In this document: piece by piece, positions 40,277 through 47,906 of the stretch
Numbering within the stretch: position 1 is the stretch's first letter
Layout of the letters: each line of letters begins with the position of its first letter
Assembly (NCBI GenBank): GCA_902812495.1
Contig: CADDZR010000009.1
Span: forward strand, 1-47,955
DNA from: an archaeon
Lineage (GTDB): Archaea > Thermoproteota > Nitrososphaeria > Nitrososphaerales > Gagatemarchaeaceae
Reading direction: 5' to 3'
Length of the DNA stretch: 47,955 nucleotides
Made by a program: the position numbers and the translations under genes
The notes under the pieces: model-generated
The model's input: only the letters and a program-made list of their open reading frames with translations
The model's database searches: none
What the model was told of the DNA's origin: nothing

Positions 40277-41224
40277 GTGAAAAGAATGTTTTCAAATAAA
40301 GACCTCGCAAGGCTAATGAAACTGCAGAAAGCTCTTGATAAATGTCCAAGATGCGGCAAGGGACCAATGATAATTGATAACACAGGAGGCGAGCTATTCT
40401 GCGGCAACTGTGGTTTTGTTGTGAAGGAAAAGATAGAGGAAATTGGCCCTGAATGGAGGGCATTCTCAAAGGAAGAAAAAGATGACAGGAGCAGGGGTGG
40501 TGTACCAACCTCGATAGCAATGCACGACATGGGCCTCGCAACTGTTATTGGCGGGACAAATAAAGATGCTTCTGGTAAGACACTTTCAGCCTCGATGAAG
40601 GCTACTGTTGAAAGGCTGAGAACGTGGGACAGCAGGAGCCAAGTTCATGAGCCGATGGACAGGAACCTGAGGCAAGCTTTTAGCGAGTTAGATAGGCTTT
40701 CAGACAAATTGAGTGTTTCAGAAGCCGTGACAGAGAAGGCTGCATATGTCTACAGGAAGGCACTTGAGAGGGGTCTTGTGAGAGGTAGGTCTATATCAGC
40801 AATTATAGCCGCATCCCTTTACGCAGCATGCAGAGACACACAGACACCTAGAACACTTAAGGACCTTGCTTCTGTAAGTAATGTGAAAAAGAAAGACATA
40901 GCAAGGTGTTACAGGCTCCTTCTGAAGGAAATGGACATAAAGATGCCTGTTGTGGACCCTACGAAATGTGTTTCAAGGATAGCCTCCAAAGCTGGCCTTT
41001 CAGAGAAGACAAAGAGAAGGGCCCTGGAGATACTGAAGAGAGCGGAGGAGGTAAGGATATCTGCAGGTAAGGACCCTATGGGTCTTGCAGCTGCAGCTCT
41101 ATACGTTGCATGCACGTTAGAAGGTGAGGACAAGACACAGAAGGATGTTGCCGAAGCTGCGGGTGTCACAGAAGTAACGATAAGGAACAGGTACAAGGGC
41201 CTTAGGGCCACTTTGGGTATTTAG
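40277..41224 (+). CDS. tfb: Transcription initiation factor B
   Basis: TFB (TFIIB homologue) bridges TBP-bound promoters and RNA polymerase. The N-terminal zinc ribbon is CPRCGKGPMIIDNTGGELFCGNCGFVV. A linker with the B-reader region follows (GPEWRAFSKEEKDDRSRGG, then SIAMHDMGLATVI), then two cyclin-like repeats: AFSELDRLSDKLSVSEAV with IIAASLYAACRDTQTPRTL, and RIASKAGLSEKTKRRALEIL with LAAAALYVACTLEGEDKTQKDVAEAAGVTEVTIRNRY. 315 residues is normal. The start is GTG 40277 or ATG 40286. TACK genomes commonly carry several TFB copies. It overlaps dcd tail to tail by four bases. Confidence 0.97.
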   Translation: MKRMFSNKDLARLMKLQKALDKCPRCGKGPMIIDNTGGELFCGNCGFVVKEKIEEIGPEWRAFSKEEKDDRSRGGVPTSIAMHDMGLATVIGGTNKDASGKTLSASMKATVERLRTWDSRSQVHEPMDRNLRQAFSELDRLSDKLSVSEAVTEKAAYVYRKALERGLVRGRSISAIIAASLYAACRDTQTPRTLKDLASVSNVKKKDIARCYRLLLKEMDIKMPVVDPTKCVSRIASKAGLSEKTKRRALEILKRAEEVRISAGKDPMGLAAAALYVACTLEGEDKTQKDVAEAAGVTEVTIRNRYKGLRATLGI

Positions 41225-41754
41225 ATCTCTTCACTTATTAGCCTGTTCTGTCTTACTTCGCTTAAGGACTTCAAGTCAAAGATATTTGAGAACTTTGTCT
41301 CTATTATACCGATGTATCTCTCTACCTCTTTTTCATCCATGTACTGAAACATGTACCTCCCTGAATATGGTGATGGCTCACCCTCTCTCCTTATGAATTC
41401 TATGTGTATCAAAGGATCCCCAGACCTTATTGTTATTGGCTTTCTTTCGTTACTCAAGTTGACAAGCTCGAGTGCAAGTCTTCCAACAAAACCGCTGTGG
41501 ACCTTGACTGAGTTAAGAAAGCACAACCCCATCCTACCGAACCTGCTTTTTGAAGTTAGATGTGCAACAAAGTCTGGGGGTGTAAAGACTATTTCTCTGG
41601 ATATTACGTTTTTGTGTTCTAGGTAGTTCAACGTAACATCATCCTTGACTGTCAGCACGTATCCATCTCCGTCAAATCCCTCCTCGAAGCATGGGTCTAT
41701 AACTCTATATTCCTCAACCAGCCTCTTCAGAATGGATTTTCCGATTACAACCAA
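41221..41754 (-). CDS. dcd: dCTP deaminase-family protein
   Basis: Deaminates dCTP to dUTP, or belongs to the related dUTPase branch, in pyrimidine nucleotide supply. The trimeric beta fold is supported by VVIGKSILKRLVEEYR, FTPPDFVAHLTSKSRFGRMGLCFLNSVKVHSGFVGRLALELVNLS (the S-R-x-x-x-x-G-L and G-x-x-x-x-x-L-E-L motifs with the catalytic Glu), and ITIRSGDPLIHIEF. The usual substrate-loop motif near the N-terminus (A-S-Y-D-L) is replaced by GDGYVLTV, so which of dCTP or dUTP is used needs care. 177 residues. It runs convergent to TFB. Confidence 0.85.
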   Translation of the reverse strand: MVVIGKSILKRLVEEYRVIDPCFEEGFDGDGYVLTVKDDVTLNYLEHKNVISREIVFTPPDFVAHLTSKSRFGRMGLCFLNSVKVHSGFVGRLALELVNLSNERKPITIRSGDPLIHIEFIRREGEPSPYSGRYMFQYMDEKEVERYIGIIETKFSNIFDLKSLSEVRQNRLISEEI

Positions 41755-41772
41755 GGCTAAAAAGTACCCAAA

Positions 41773-42789
41773 CTAAGAATATAAAAGCGTTGGTACTCCA
41801 TCGGTACTCTTCCTTTTCAGAACTGCCTTGAAAAATCTATACGCAAGTATGACTGTACCAGAAATCCCAAGCAGCATGATTAGATCCAAGTCGACAGCAT
41901 TGGAGAGGATATAACTTCCTGATTCCCATGGAATACCTGCAATCCCCTGCCCTAAGAAAGAGTAAACACTTCCAAAGTAATCCACTGACCAGTGTATTAA
42001 CACTGCTACATGAAAACCATACCTGTAGTAAGCATATCCAATCAAAAGACCAGCGTAAGTTGCCTCAGATACTTTCCCTACTTGCCATCCTGAGTCGGAG
42101 ACGTAGTGTGCAAGACCGAATAGAAAAGAGCTGGCTGCAATAGCTGATATAAAGAGCAGGGGGAAGCTTTTTACCCTTGAGGAGCTTGTAGGTCGCCATA
42201 ACGAAGCTACCCCTTCCTTTACATTCGGAAGAGAAACAAGAAAAGCTACTGTGCCAATCAGGAGCATCCTGAAACCAAATTCTTCCCTTAGCGCTGCAAC
42301 AGTTAAACCGAGGAATGTATCAAGCGGGTCCGAAGAGTTTAGAGAGCCAGTTTGCACCCCAAGGAGACTCTGTACTGCATCGATTACTCCAGAAACAAAG
42401 ACAACAGCACCTGTGTAAAGCATTACAACATTCGCGTCATTCTCAAATAGGTGTTCTACACCTCCTCTAATTGTTTTTACGAGTGCCTTTGCAATCCATA
42501 CTCGCCTTGCAGATGCTAGTACGAAGAAAGAAATATAAACAAGGGTTAGAATCATAAAAAGCTGTCCAAATGTCAGCGCTACGGGTACAGTAACTATAAC
42601 GGGGCCTGTGAAAAGATATAGAAAACGTATCTGCGTACTGTAGGAGAGGGATGATGAAAGTTTTGTAAAGTACACTGTGTATATTCCAGCGGGGAAGGAG
42701 AGCACCATAAGCGAAAAGGAGAATAATATGACAAATGTCATTACTATTCCAAGTGTGCTCTTACTGCTTTGGCTCCTCTCCAACTTCAT
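41773..42789 (-). CDS. CPBP family intramembrane metalloprotease
   Basis: A multi-spanning membrane protein (338 aa, about eight hydrophobic segments) carrying the CPBP/Abi protease motifs: ALREEFGFRMLLIGTVAFLV (E-E-x-x-x-R), FLFGLAHYVSD (F-x-x-x-H) and VAVLIHWSVDYFG (H-x-x-x-D/N). Members include prenyl-protein processing proteases and immunity proteins; the archaeal role is unknown. Its first 29 bases overlap the upstream zinc-ribbon gene, so the two are likely co-translated. The start is ATG 42789. Confidence 0.88.
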   Translation of the reverse strand: MKLERSQSSKSTLGIVMTFVILFSFSLMVLSFPAGIYTVYFTKLSSSLSYSTQIRFLYLFTGPVIVTVPVALTFGQLFMILTLVYISFFVLASARRVWIAKALVKTIRGGVEHLFENDANVVMLYTGAVVFVSGVIDAVQSLLGVQTGSLNSSDPLDTFLGLTVAALREEFGFRMLLIGTVAFLVSLPNVKEGVASLWRPTSSSRVKSFPLLFISAIAASSFLFGLAHYVSDSGWQVGKVSEATYAGLLIGYAYYRYGFHVAVLIHWSVDYFGSVYSFLGQGIAGIPWESGSYILSNAVDLDLIMLLGISGTVILAYRFFKAVLKRKSTDGVPTLLYS

Positions 42790-42970
42790 CAGACCTTTCT
42801 ACAAAGACAATTCCCCTGTAGCCGCAATTCTGGCAGTAGTAATCCTGGGGTATTAGCCACCCGCCAAGCTTGCTTCCCCTTTTCAAGACATGGAGGCACT
42901 TGGGGCACAGCTTAATAACTGGCTTCAGTGGACTCTTCCTAGTAATCCTTGGCTTTCCTGCACTTTCCAA
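42761..42970 (-). CDS. Small zinc-ribbon protein (69 aa)
   Basis: Contains one clear zinc ribbon: LCPKCLHVLKRGSKLGGWLI and YYCQNCGYRG, with two C-x-x-C pairs about 23 residues apart. A basic N-terminus (GKPRITRKSPLKPVIK) suggests nucleic-acid contact. No family name is certain. The start is TTG 42970. It overlaps the downstream CPBP protease gene by 29 bases and is divergent from another small zinc protein at 43012. Confidence 0.8.
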   Translation of the reverse strand: MESAGKPRITRKSPLKPVIKLCPKCLHVLKRGSKLGGWLIPQDYYCQNCGYRGIVFVERSDEVGEEPKQ

Positions 42971-43011
42971 TGTCTAGCCTTTAATAGAACCTGTTAATAC
43001 ATTTATTTTTT

Positions 43012-43128
43012 GTGGAACAGTACTGCTACTGCGGAAGCAAGATGATCCAGATACAGACATGCAAGTATTTTTGTAAGAACTGCGGTGCAATTCTTGACTG
43101 TGAGGATCCTCTCGGCCTTCCAAAATAG
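43012..43128 (+). CDS. Tiny cysteine-rich zinc protein (38 aa)
   Basis: The frame starts with GTG (MEQYCYCGSK) and carries CYCG, TCKYFCKNCGA and a final LDCEDPLGLPK; six cysteines in 38 residues indicate metal binding. It fits exactly between the zinc-ribbon gene (divergent) and the E1-beta stop, one base beyond its own stop at 43128. The tight fit, the even cysteine spacing and the ordinary codon use argue that it is a gene. No named family is known to me. Confidence 0.7.
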   Translation: MEQYCYCGSKMIQIQTCKYFCKNCGAILDCEDPLGLPK

Positions 43129-44106
43129 CTAGAAGTTGTATATTTTAAGTGCTGCTTCGTAAACCTTCTCGCCGTTTGGCATGTACTCTTTTTCGAGAGG
43201 TGGAGAAAAGGGTACAGGAATGTCGGGGGCACAGACCCTCGTAAAGGGTGCCTTGAGATATTCGAAAGCATGTTCCATAGCTATCGCTGCTATTTCTGCC
43301 CCGAATGAGCCTGTAGCCATCTCGTCTGATGTATAGAGAAGCCTCCCTGTTTTCTTCACAGATGAGACAATTGTCTCCCTGTCTATGGGCTGGACTGTTC
43401 TTACATCTATCACCTCAGCCTCTATGCCCTTAGCAGAAAGTTTTTCTGCAGCAGCAAGCGCCTCCCAAACCATCCTGCTAAGTGCAACAATTGTTATGTC
43501 TGTGCCATTCCTCCTTACTTCCGCCTTACCTATTGGAACTTCATAGTACTCCTCTGGAACCTCGCCCTTTGTCCTGTATAGCATTGCACATTCTATAAAA
43601 AGCACAGGTGCTCCTTCCTTTATGCATGAGTTCATAAGGCCCTTTGCATCATAGGGTGTACTTGGGGCAACAACTTTCAAGCCTGGAGCCTGGAGGAACC
43701 ATGAAGGAAGGAATTCGGAGTGCTGTGCACCGTGTGCCCTTCCTAGGCTGTACTGGGTTCTAAGTATGAATGATGGCTTTAACTGCCCTCCTGACATAAA
43801 ATGAAGCTTTGCCGCATGTGTTACAAGCTGGTCCATTGCAATTGGAAGGAAATCCATGTACATTATTTCGGCGATTGGCTTCATCCCAACTATAGAAGCA
43901 CCTACTGCAGCCCCAGTTATTGCTGCCTCGGAAATCGGTGTGTCTATTACTCTCTCCCTCCCAAACTTTTCTAACAACCCCTTTGTAACACCAAAAGCGC
44001 CTCCGTAAGCACCTATGTCTTCACCTAGCAGGAATATTCTCTCATCTCTCTCCATTGCCTGGGAGATTGCTTCCCTAATTGCCTCCATGTATGTTAGCTC
44101 TCTCAT
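43129..44106 (-). CDS. 2-oxoacid/pyruvate or acetoin dehydrogenase E1 component, beta subunit
   Basis: The beta half of a thiamine-diphosphate E1 dehydrogenase. Conserved stretches are LTYMEAIREAISQAMERDERIFLLGEDIGAYGGAFGVTKGL, VIDTPISEAAITGAAVGAS, YMDFLPIAMDQLVTHAAKLH, LVHAFWMAP-like SWFLQAPGLKVVAPSTPYDAKGL and EVIDVRTVQPID with ETIVSSVKKTGRLLYTSDE. The start is ATG 44106 (MRELTYMEA), seven bases after the alpha-subunit stop; an in-frame extension to 44151 would overlap alpha and lacks homology. Length 325 aa. With the alpha subunit it makes a heterotetrameric E1. Confidence 0.93.
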   Translation of the reverse strand: MRELTYMEAIREAISQAMERDERIFLLGEDIGAYGGAFGVTKGLLEKFGRERVIDTPISEAAITGAAVGASIVGMKPIAEIMYMDFLPIAMDQLVTHAAKLHFMSGGQLKPSFILRTQYSLGRAHGAQHSEFLPSWFLQAPGLKVVAPSTPYDAKGLMNSCIKEGAPVLFIECAMLYRTKGEVPEEYYEVPIGKAEVRRNGTDITIVALSRMVWEALAAAEKLSAKGIEAEVIDVRTVQPIDRETIVSSVKKTGRLLYTSDEMATGSFGAEIAAIAMEHAFEYLKAPFTRVCAPDIPVPFSPPLEKEYMPNGEKVYEAALKIYNF

Positions 44107-44113
44107 TTGCGTA

Positions 44114-45127
44114 TCACGGGTATACAAGGTTGTAGAGGGAGGAGAAGTCAAGATACTTGCTAGCCCTTGCTCTCGATACGGCTTCCGATATCCTCTCTGC
44201 TGCTTCTCTTTCTATCTCGTCGTATTCCTGCTGTGTTATTATGCCTTCTTCAACAAGCCTTCTCCTGAAGTTCTCAATAGGTTCCTTTGAGGTCCAACTC
44301 TTTACCTCCTCTTCAGGCCTGTACAGTGCCTTGTCGTATATCCCATGCCCCTTCAGCCTGTATGTCCTAGCTTCAATAAAACATGGACCCTCATTTCTCC
44401 TGCAAAGTTCCCTCGCCTCCTTTGCTGCGGTATAAACAGATAATGGATCGTTTCCGTCAACAACATAGGTTGCGCATCCATAAGAGGAAGCTCTCTCAGC
44501 TATACTTGTTGAGAAGCCCATAGATACCGGTAGAGACATAGCGTACTGATTGTTTTCGCAAACATAGAGAACTGGTACCTTCCAGATAGAAGCAAGGTTA
44601 AGGCCCTCGTTAAATGCACCTGAGTTAACAGCCCCGTCTCCAAAGAAACATGCAACTATCTTTTCTTCTTTCTTTTTCTTTATTGCAAGGCCGACACCCG
44701 CTGCGATAGGTATGTTGCTTCCAACTATTGCAGTTGCTAGGAGTAAGTTTGCATCCTTCCAGGTTGCTGCGTGCATAGAGCCACCCAGTCCCTTGCAAGT
44801 TCCAAGCTCTCTACCCATTAACTCAGCAAATATCCTTTCGAGTGGGACACCCCTCACGACTGCATGTCCGTGCCCTCTGTATGTAGCGAGAACGTAATCG
44901 TCCCTTGTTAGAGCTTCAGAAACACCTGCAGCTACAGCTTCCATCCCAAGGTATAGGTGGCAAGGCCCAGATATCAGTGCCATCCTAAGGTAGAGGTCCT
45001 CAACCTTTTCTTCAAATCTCCTTGCGAGAACCATCTTCTTCAACATGGAAATTAGCGCTTCCTTCCCAACAGTGTTAAGTCCCTCCCTTGTCGAGGAAGT
45101 GTTAGAGTATGTCCTTATTCCTGCCAT
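44114..45127 (-). CDS. 2-oxoacid/pyruvate or acetoin dehydrogenase E1 component, alpha subunit
   Basis: The alpha half of E1 decarboxylates a 2-oxoacid (or cleaves acetoin) on thiamine diphosphate. The TPP motif is intact: ACFFGDGAVNSGAFNEGLNLASIWKVPVLYVCENNQYAMS. Other conserved parts are KKMVLARRFEEKVEDLYL, YVLATYRGHGHAVVRGVPLE, GKGLGGSMHAA-like CKGLGGSMHAATWKD and YRLKGHGIYDKALYRPEEEVKSW. 337 residues is usual for archaeal and acetoin-type subunits. E2 and E3 genes are not adjacent; the next gene upstream is a zinc alcohol dehydrogenase. Substrate (pyruvate, branched-chain acid or acetoin) is not decided by sequence. Confidence 0.93.
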   Translation of the reverse strand: MAGIRTYSNTSSTREGLNTVGKEALISMLKKMVLARRFEEKVEDLYLRMALISGPCHLYLGMEAVAAGVSEALTRDDYVLATYRGHGHAVVRGVPLERIFAELMGRELGTCKGLGGSMHAATWKDANLLLATAIVGSNIPIAAGVGLAIKKKKEEKIVACFFGDGAVNSGAFNEGLNLASIWKVPVLYVCENNQYAMSLPVSMGFSTSIAERASSYGCATYVVDGNDPLSVYTAAKEARELCRRNEGPCFIEARTYRLKGHGIYDKALYRPEEEVKSWTSKEPIENFRRRLVEEGIITQQEYDEIEREAAERISEAVSRARASKYLDFSSLYNLVYP

Positions 45128-45170
45128 TCCCTAACTGCCCTCCTAGTCTTTGGATTTTAAGCTTTGGACT

Positions 45171-46196
45171 CTACGGATTGATAGAAACCTTCAGTGCTTC
45201 TCTCTCTTCCATCATCCTGAACCCCTCAGATATTTCGTCTAGTCTTATCTTCCTGTCAACTATATTTTCCATCTTAACCTTCCCTCTCTCTATAAGCTCA
45301 ACAGCTTTCTTGAAGGATTCAGGCTCGTGGTGGAAGGAGCCTATAAGCTGTCTTTCTCCGTAATGAACCATCTCTGCTTCGAAGCTTACAAAAGTGCCCC
45401 TTGCGCATCCTCCGAATAGAAGAACCTTTCCTCCTTCCCTTGCAGCCCCAAGGGATCTTTCCCAGGTCTCCTTCTTCCCGACAGCTTCGATAACTATGTC
45501 TGCACCCATACCTTCGGTTGCATTCCTTATTTCCTTCTCTGTATTGTCTTCCTGAACCTTAAGCAATAAATCTGCTCCAAGCTTTGAAGCAATCTCGAGC
45601 CTTCCTTCAGACCTGTTTGCAACTATTACCCTTGCCCCCAATGTCTTGAGAACTTGTAGGAACATTAAGCCAATTGCACCTGCGCCAATTATTGCGACCG
45701 TCTCATCCCCTTTCAGGTCCAGCTTGCTAATACCATGTATTACTGATGCAAGAGGCTCTGCGCATGCTATGTGCTCAGGCTTTGAACTCCTGAATGTGTA
45801 CATGTTCCTCTCAGCTATATTGCTTGGGACGCAGATCATCTCCGCATGGGAGCCGTTTACTGTGAACCCAACAAGTGTTTTCTTGATCTCAGGGCAGAGG
45901 CTGTAACTCCCTTTCCTGCAGAGGTAGCATTTCATACAGGGTGCGGAGTTTGACCCGACAACCCTATCGCCTTTCTTGAATTTTGGGTTCATCGAGTCCA
46001 CAACTATTCCTGCATACTCGTGGCCCATTACAGTACCCTCTTTTATCAAGGGATGGCCTCTCTGGTATGTCTTTAGGTCTGTACCGCACATGTTTGAAGC
46101 AAGTACCTCAAGCACTACCTCTCCTTTCCGTGTATATGGCTTATTCACATCCTCAACCCTAACATCCCTTGTGCCGTGGAAAACAGCTGCCTTCAA
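45171..46196 (-). CDS. Zinc-dependent medium-chain alcohol/sorbitol dehydrogenase
   Basis: An NAD(P)-dependent oxidoreductase of the zinc MDR family, 341 residues. Catalytic-zinc ligands appear in NMCGTDLKTYQ, MGHEYAGIVVD and the second zinc site CMKCYLCRKGSYSLC. The nucleotide fold has VAIIGAGAIGLMFLQVLKTLGARVIVA. Related enzymes act on threonine, sorbitol, 2,3-butanediol or glucose. It lies just upstream of the E1 genes on the same strand (43 bases), so it may be part of the same operon; a butanediol/acetoin pathway is one reading. The start is ATG 46196. Confidence 0.92.
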   Translation of the reverse strand: MKAAVFHGTRDVRVEDVNKPYTRKGEVVLEVLASNMCGTDLKTYQRGHPLIKEGTVMGHEYAGIVVDSMNPKFKKGDRVVGSNSAPCMKCYLCRKGSYSLCPEIKKTLVGFTVNGSHAEMICVPSNIAERNMYTFRSSKPEHIACAEPLASVIHGISKLDLKGDETVAIIGAGAIGLMFLQVLKTLGARVIVANRSEGRLEIASKLGADLLLKVQEDNTEKEIRNATEGMGADIVIEAVGKKETWERSLGAAREGGKVLLFGGCARGTFVSFEAEMVHYGERQLIGSFHHEPESFKKAVELIERGKVKMENIVDRKIRLDEISEGFRMMEEREALKVSINP

Positions 46197-46240
46197 TATT
46201 TAGCCTTAAAACGAACCCACTTAAATAATTCATGGCGTCA

Positions 46241-46250
46241 CGCTTTTATA
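46241..46250 (+). promoter_or_regulatory. TATA-like box for the membrane/HTH pair
   Basis: CGCTTTTATA is centred about 31 bases before ATG 46277, supporting that start for the plus-strand pair. Confidence 0.5.
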
Positions 46251-46276
46251 GTTGAGCCAAGCAACCAAAAACGCAG

Positions 46277-46909
46277 ATGGACCAGAATTTCCTAGTACTG
46301 CAGCAGATACTTACTTTCATAGGGATAGTTGTTTCGCTCTCTGTTGCAGTAGTTTCATACTCAGGTGTAAGGAGGACAGGAAGCGTCTCGCTTTTAAGGC
46401 TTGCAGCATCTTTCTCGTTTCTTGGCCTTGGATTCCTTCTGGAGTTTATGCGCTATTTGCCAGCAATAAGCTTTATCGGAACAACTGCGTTTGTTGCGGG
46501 TATAGTGTTTGAAACAACAGGCTACTTCTTCCTTGCATTTTCTCATGCAGTAGATGTTATGTTTGCTAAGCGGCTTGGCTACCTTATCTTTCTCATTCCT
46601 GTGATAAAGCTTAACCCATCTCAGATAGCGGATGTATCAAGTGTGCTCTCATTTTACTTTGTAATGTATGGAATGGTTGAAACATGTTACTCCTACAAGC
46701 AGAACAGAAGGCCAGACACTCTCCTTATAGCTACGGGGCTTGCATTTCTTGCAGTAGGTACCTTCCTTCAATGGTTATCTGTTATCTACCCATTAGTTAA
46801 CATTCTCTCACTATTCCAAATTATAATGAAGGAAATGGGTCTTGTAACGTGGCTTATCCCTGTACTGAACTTTGTTTCAGGGAGGTTGAGCAGGAATGGT
46901 TCAGTATAG
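46277..46909 (+). CDS. Multi-pass membrane protein of unknown function
   Basis: About six to seven hydrophobic segments in 210 residues (near 8-28, 38-58, 65-90, 97-112, 120-140, 148-170, 173-195), with short loops and a positively charged segment (YKQNRRPD) before the last two spans. The size and density of spans resemble small archaeal sensor-like seven-helix proteins, but no ligand motif is recognised. The 3' end overlaps the winged-helix gene by 14 bases, and the two probably act together. Confidence 0.78.
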   Translation: MDQNFLVLQQILTFIGIVVSLSVAVVSYSGVRRTGSVSLLRLAASFSFLGLGFLLEFMRYLPAISFIGTTAFVAGIVFETTGYFFLAFSHAVDVMFAKRLGYLIFLIPVIKLNPSQIADVSSVLSFYFVMYGMVETCYSYKQNRRPDTLLIATGLAFLAVGTFLQWLSVIYPLVNILSLFQIIMKEMGLVTWLIPVLNFVSGRLSRNGSV

Positions 46910-47183
46910 AACACAGGTTAGAATAATAGCTGATTTACTTAGGGCTGCGAAGGAGGAGAATGTTGACGGAGGCGGGGTAGGGATAACAACACTGATAAGA
47001 AGGGGCAACATGCCTTACTCTAGGCTTACAAAGCTCGTTGGAGAGCTTGTTGGTGCAGGCTTGCTGAAGCAGCTTGACAGCGACAGGAGCACAAAGTACG
47101 TAATAACTGAGGATGGTCTAAAGTTCCTAGAAGCATACAAAAACTTTGAAGAGTTTGCAGAGTCCTTTGGCCTTAGGTTGTAG
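46896..47183 (+). CDS. Winged-helix DNA-binding protein
   Basis: A compact (95 aa) winged-helix protein: RIIADLLRAAKEENVDGGGVGITTLIRRGNMPYSRLTKLVGELVGAG with the wing LLKQLDSDRSTKYVITEDGLKFLEAYKNF. This is the archaeal HTH_45-like pattern, common in Thaumarchaeota. Coupled by a 14-base overlap to a membrane protein, so it may be a soluble transcription factor regulated by, or reporting on, the membrane partner. It ends tail to tail with the next gene, with no gap. Confidence 0.85.
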   Translation: MVQYRTQVRIIADLLRAAKEENVDGGGVGITTLIRRGNMPYSRLTKLVGELVGAGLLKQLDSDRSTKYVITEDGLKFLEAYKNFEEFAESFGLRL

Positions 47184-47681
47184 CTAGGGTTCTGGTTCCT
47201 GTCTTGTCCTTGTGTCCATTGCACGTATAATCCTGTGCAGTTCCTTTACGTGAGATGAGCTTTCTAGACCTGCAACAACTGTGGAAATTGTCCAGTTGTC
47301 AAGTTTAAGGTGACTGTACTGACCCTGCCCGCTCCACCATTCAAAGCTTCCCTGCATTATGCTCTCAACATCATTTTTTGCCCTTCCAGCTGGTATGCTC
47401 AGCTCTGGGCTTTCAAGGATGCAGAATATCTTGTAATTTCCAGGCTCGAGTCTTTCGAAATCTTCCCTCTTTGGCCTGAAAGGCTCAACCCTTATTGTTA
47501 CTAGGAGAGGTGGTCTTGATGAAGTTGTAGACCTTAGAACCATTCTCATTTCCTTTGGCGCGTTTCTAAAGCTTAGCTTCTCAGTTATAAGTTCTGCAAG
47601 TTTGTCAGACTGGAAGCTTGCAACAAGGAACTGTCCTAATAGGTTCTCCAGTTCCCTGTCTCTTTCTTCTGGTCCTTCCAA
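47184..47681 (-). CDS. Hypothetical protein (165 aa)
   Basis: I do not recognise this protein. It appears soluble and mixed alpha/beta: a helical N-terminus (GPEERDRELENLLGQFLVASFQSDKLAELITEK), a strand-like middle (PPLLVTIRVEPFRP, GNYKIFCILESPEL), and a charged, helical end (HVKELHRIIRAMDTRTRQEPEP). The start is TTG 47681, one base after the stop of a 50-codon gene upstream. The two are probably expressed together. Confidence 0.7.
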   Translation of the reverse strand: MEGPEERDRELENLLGQFLVASFQSDKLAELITEKLSFRNAPKEMRMVLRSTTSSRPPLLVTIRVEPFRPKREDFERLEPGNYKIFCILESPELSIPAGRAKNDVESIMQGSFEWWSGQGQYSHLKLDNWTISTVVAGLESSSHVKELHRIIRAMDTRTRQEPEP

Positions 47682-47682
47682 T

Positions 47683-47835
47683 TTAGGGTGCCTTATCTAT
47701 CAGCTTGAGAGGCCCAATCTGGAAAACTATGTTTGATGCATAGCTAAGAGGATTAACGACAAGGCTTCTGTTCATTTCGCACATTGGAAGCATCTGTTCC
47801 GCAACTTCTTCAACAACTACTTCCCTTTCTTCCAT
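47683..47835 (-). CDS. Hypothetical small protein (50 aa)
   Basis: A short frame from ATG 47835 to TAA at 47683-47685 (MEEREVVVEEVAEQM, ending GPLKLIDKAP). It starts acidic and helical and ends with a hydrophobic strand-like stretch. The stop is one base from the next start. The frame is short, so coding status rests on its even composition, its spacing to the downstream gene, and a minus-strand TATA-like TATTTAAGG (about 47876-47884) before it. Confidence 0.5.
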   Translation of the reverse strand: MEEREVVVEEVAEQMLPMCEMNRSLVVNPLSYASNIVFQIGPLKLIDKAP

Positions 47836-47906
47836 GCCAAAGTTATGAACCAGCTAACTAATTAAGCTTTATTCACCTTAAATACTTGCAATCTTAGCTA
47901 AAGCTA

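Noticed and set aside
44107-44151. Upstream extension of the E1-beta frame into E1-alpha
   Set aside because: It lacks homology and overlaps the alpha gene; ATG 44106 follows the alpha stop by seven bases.
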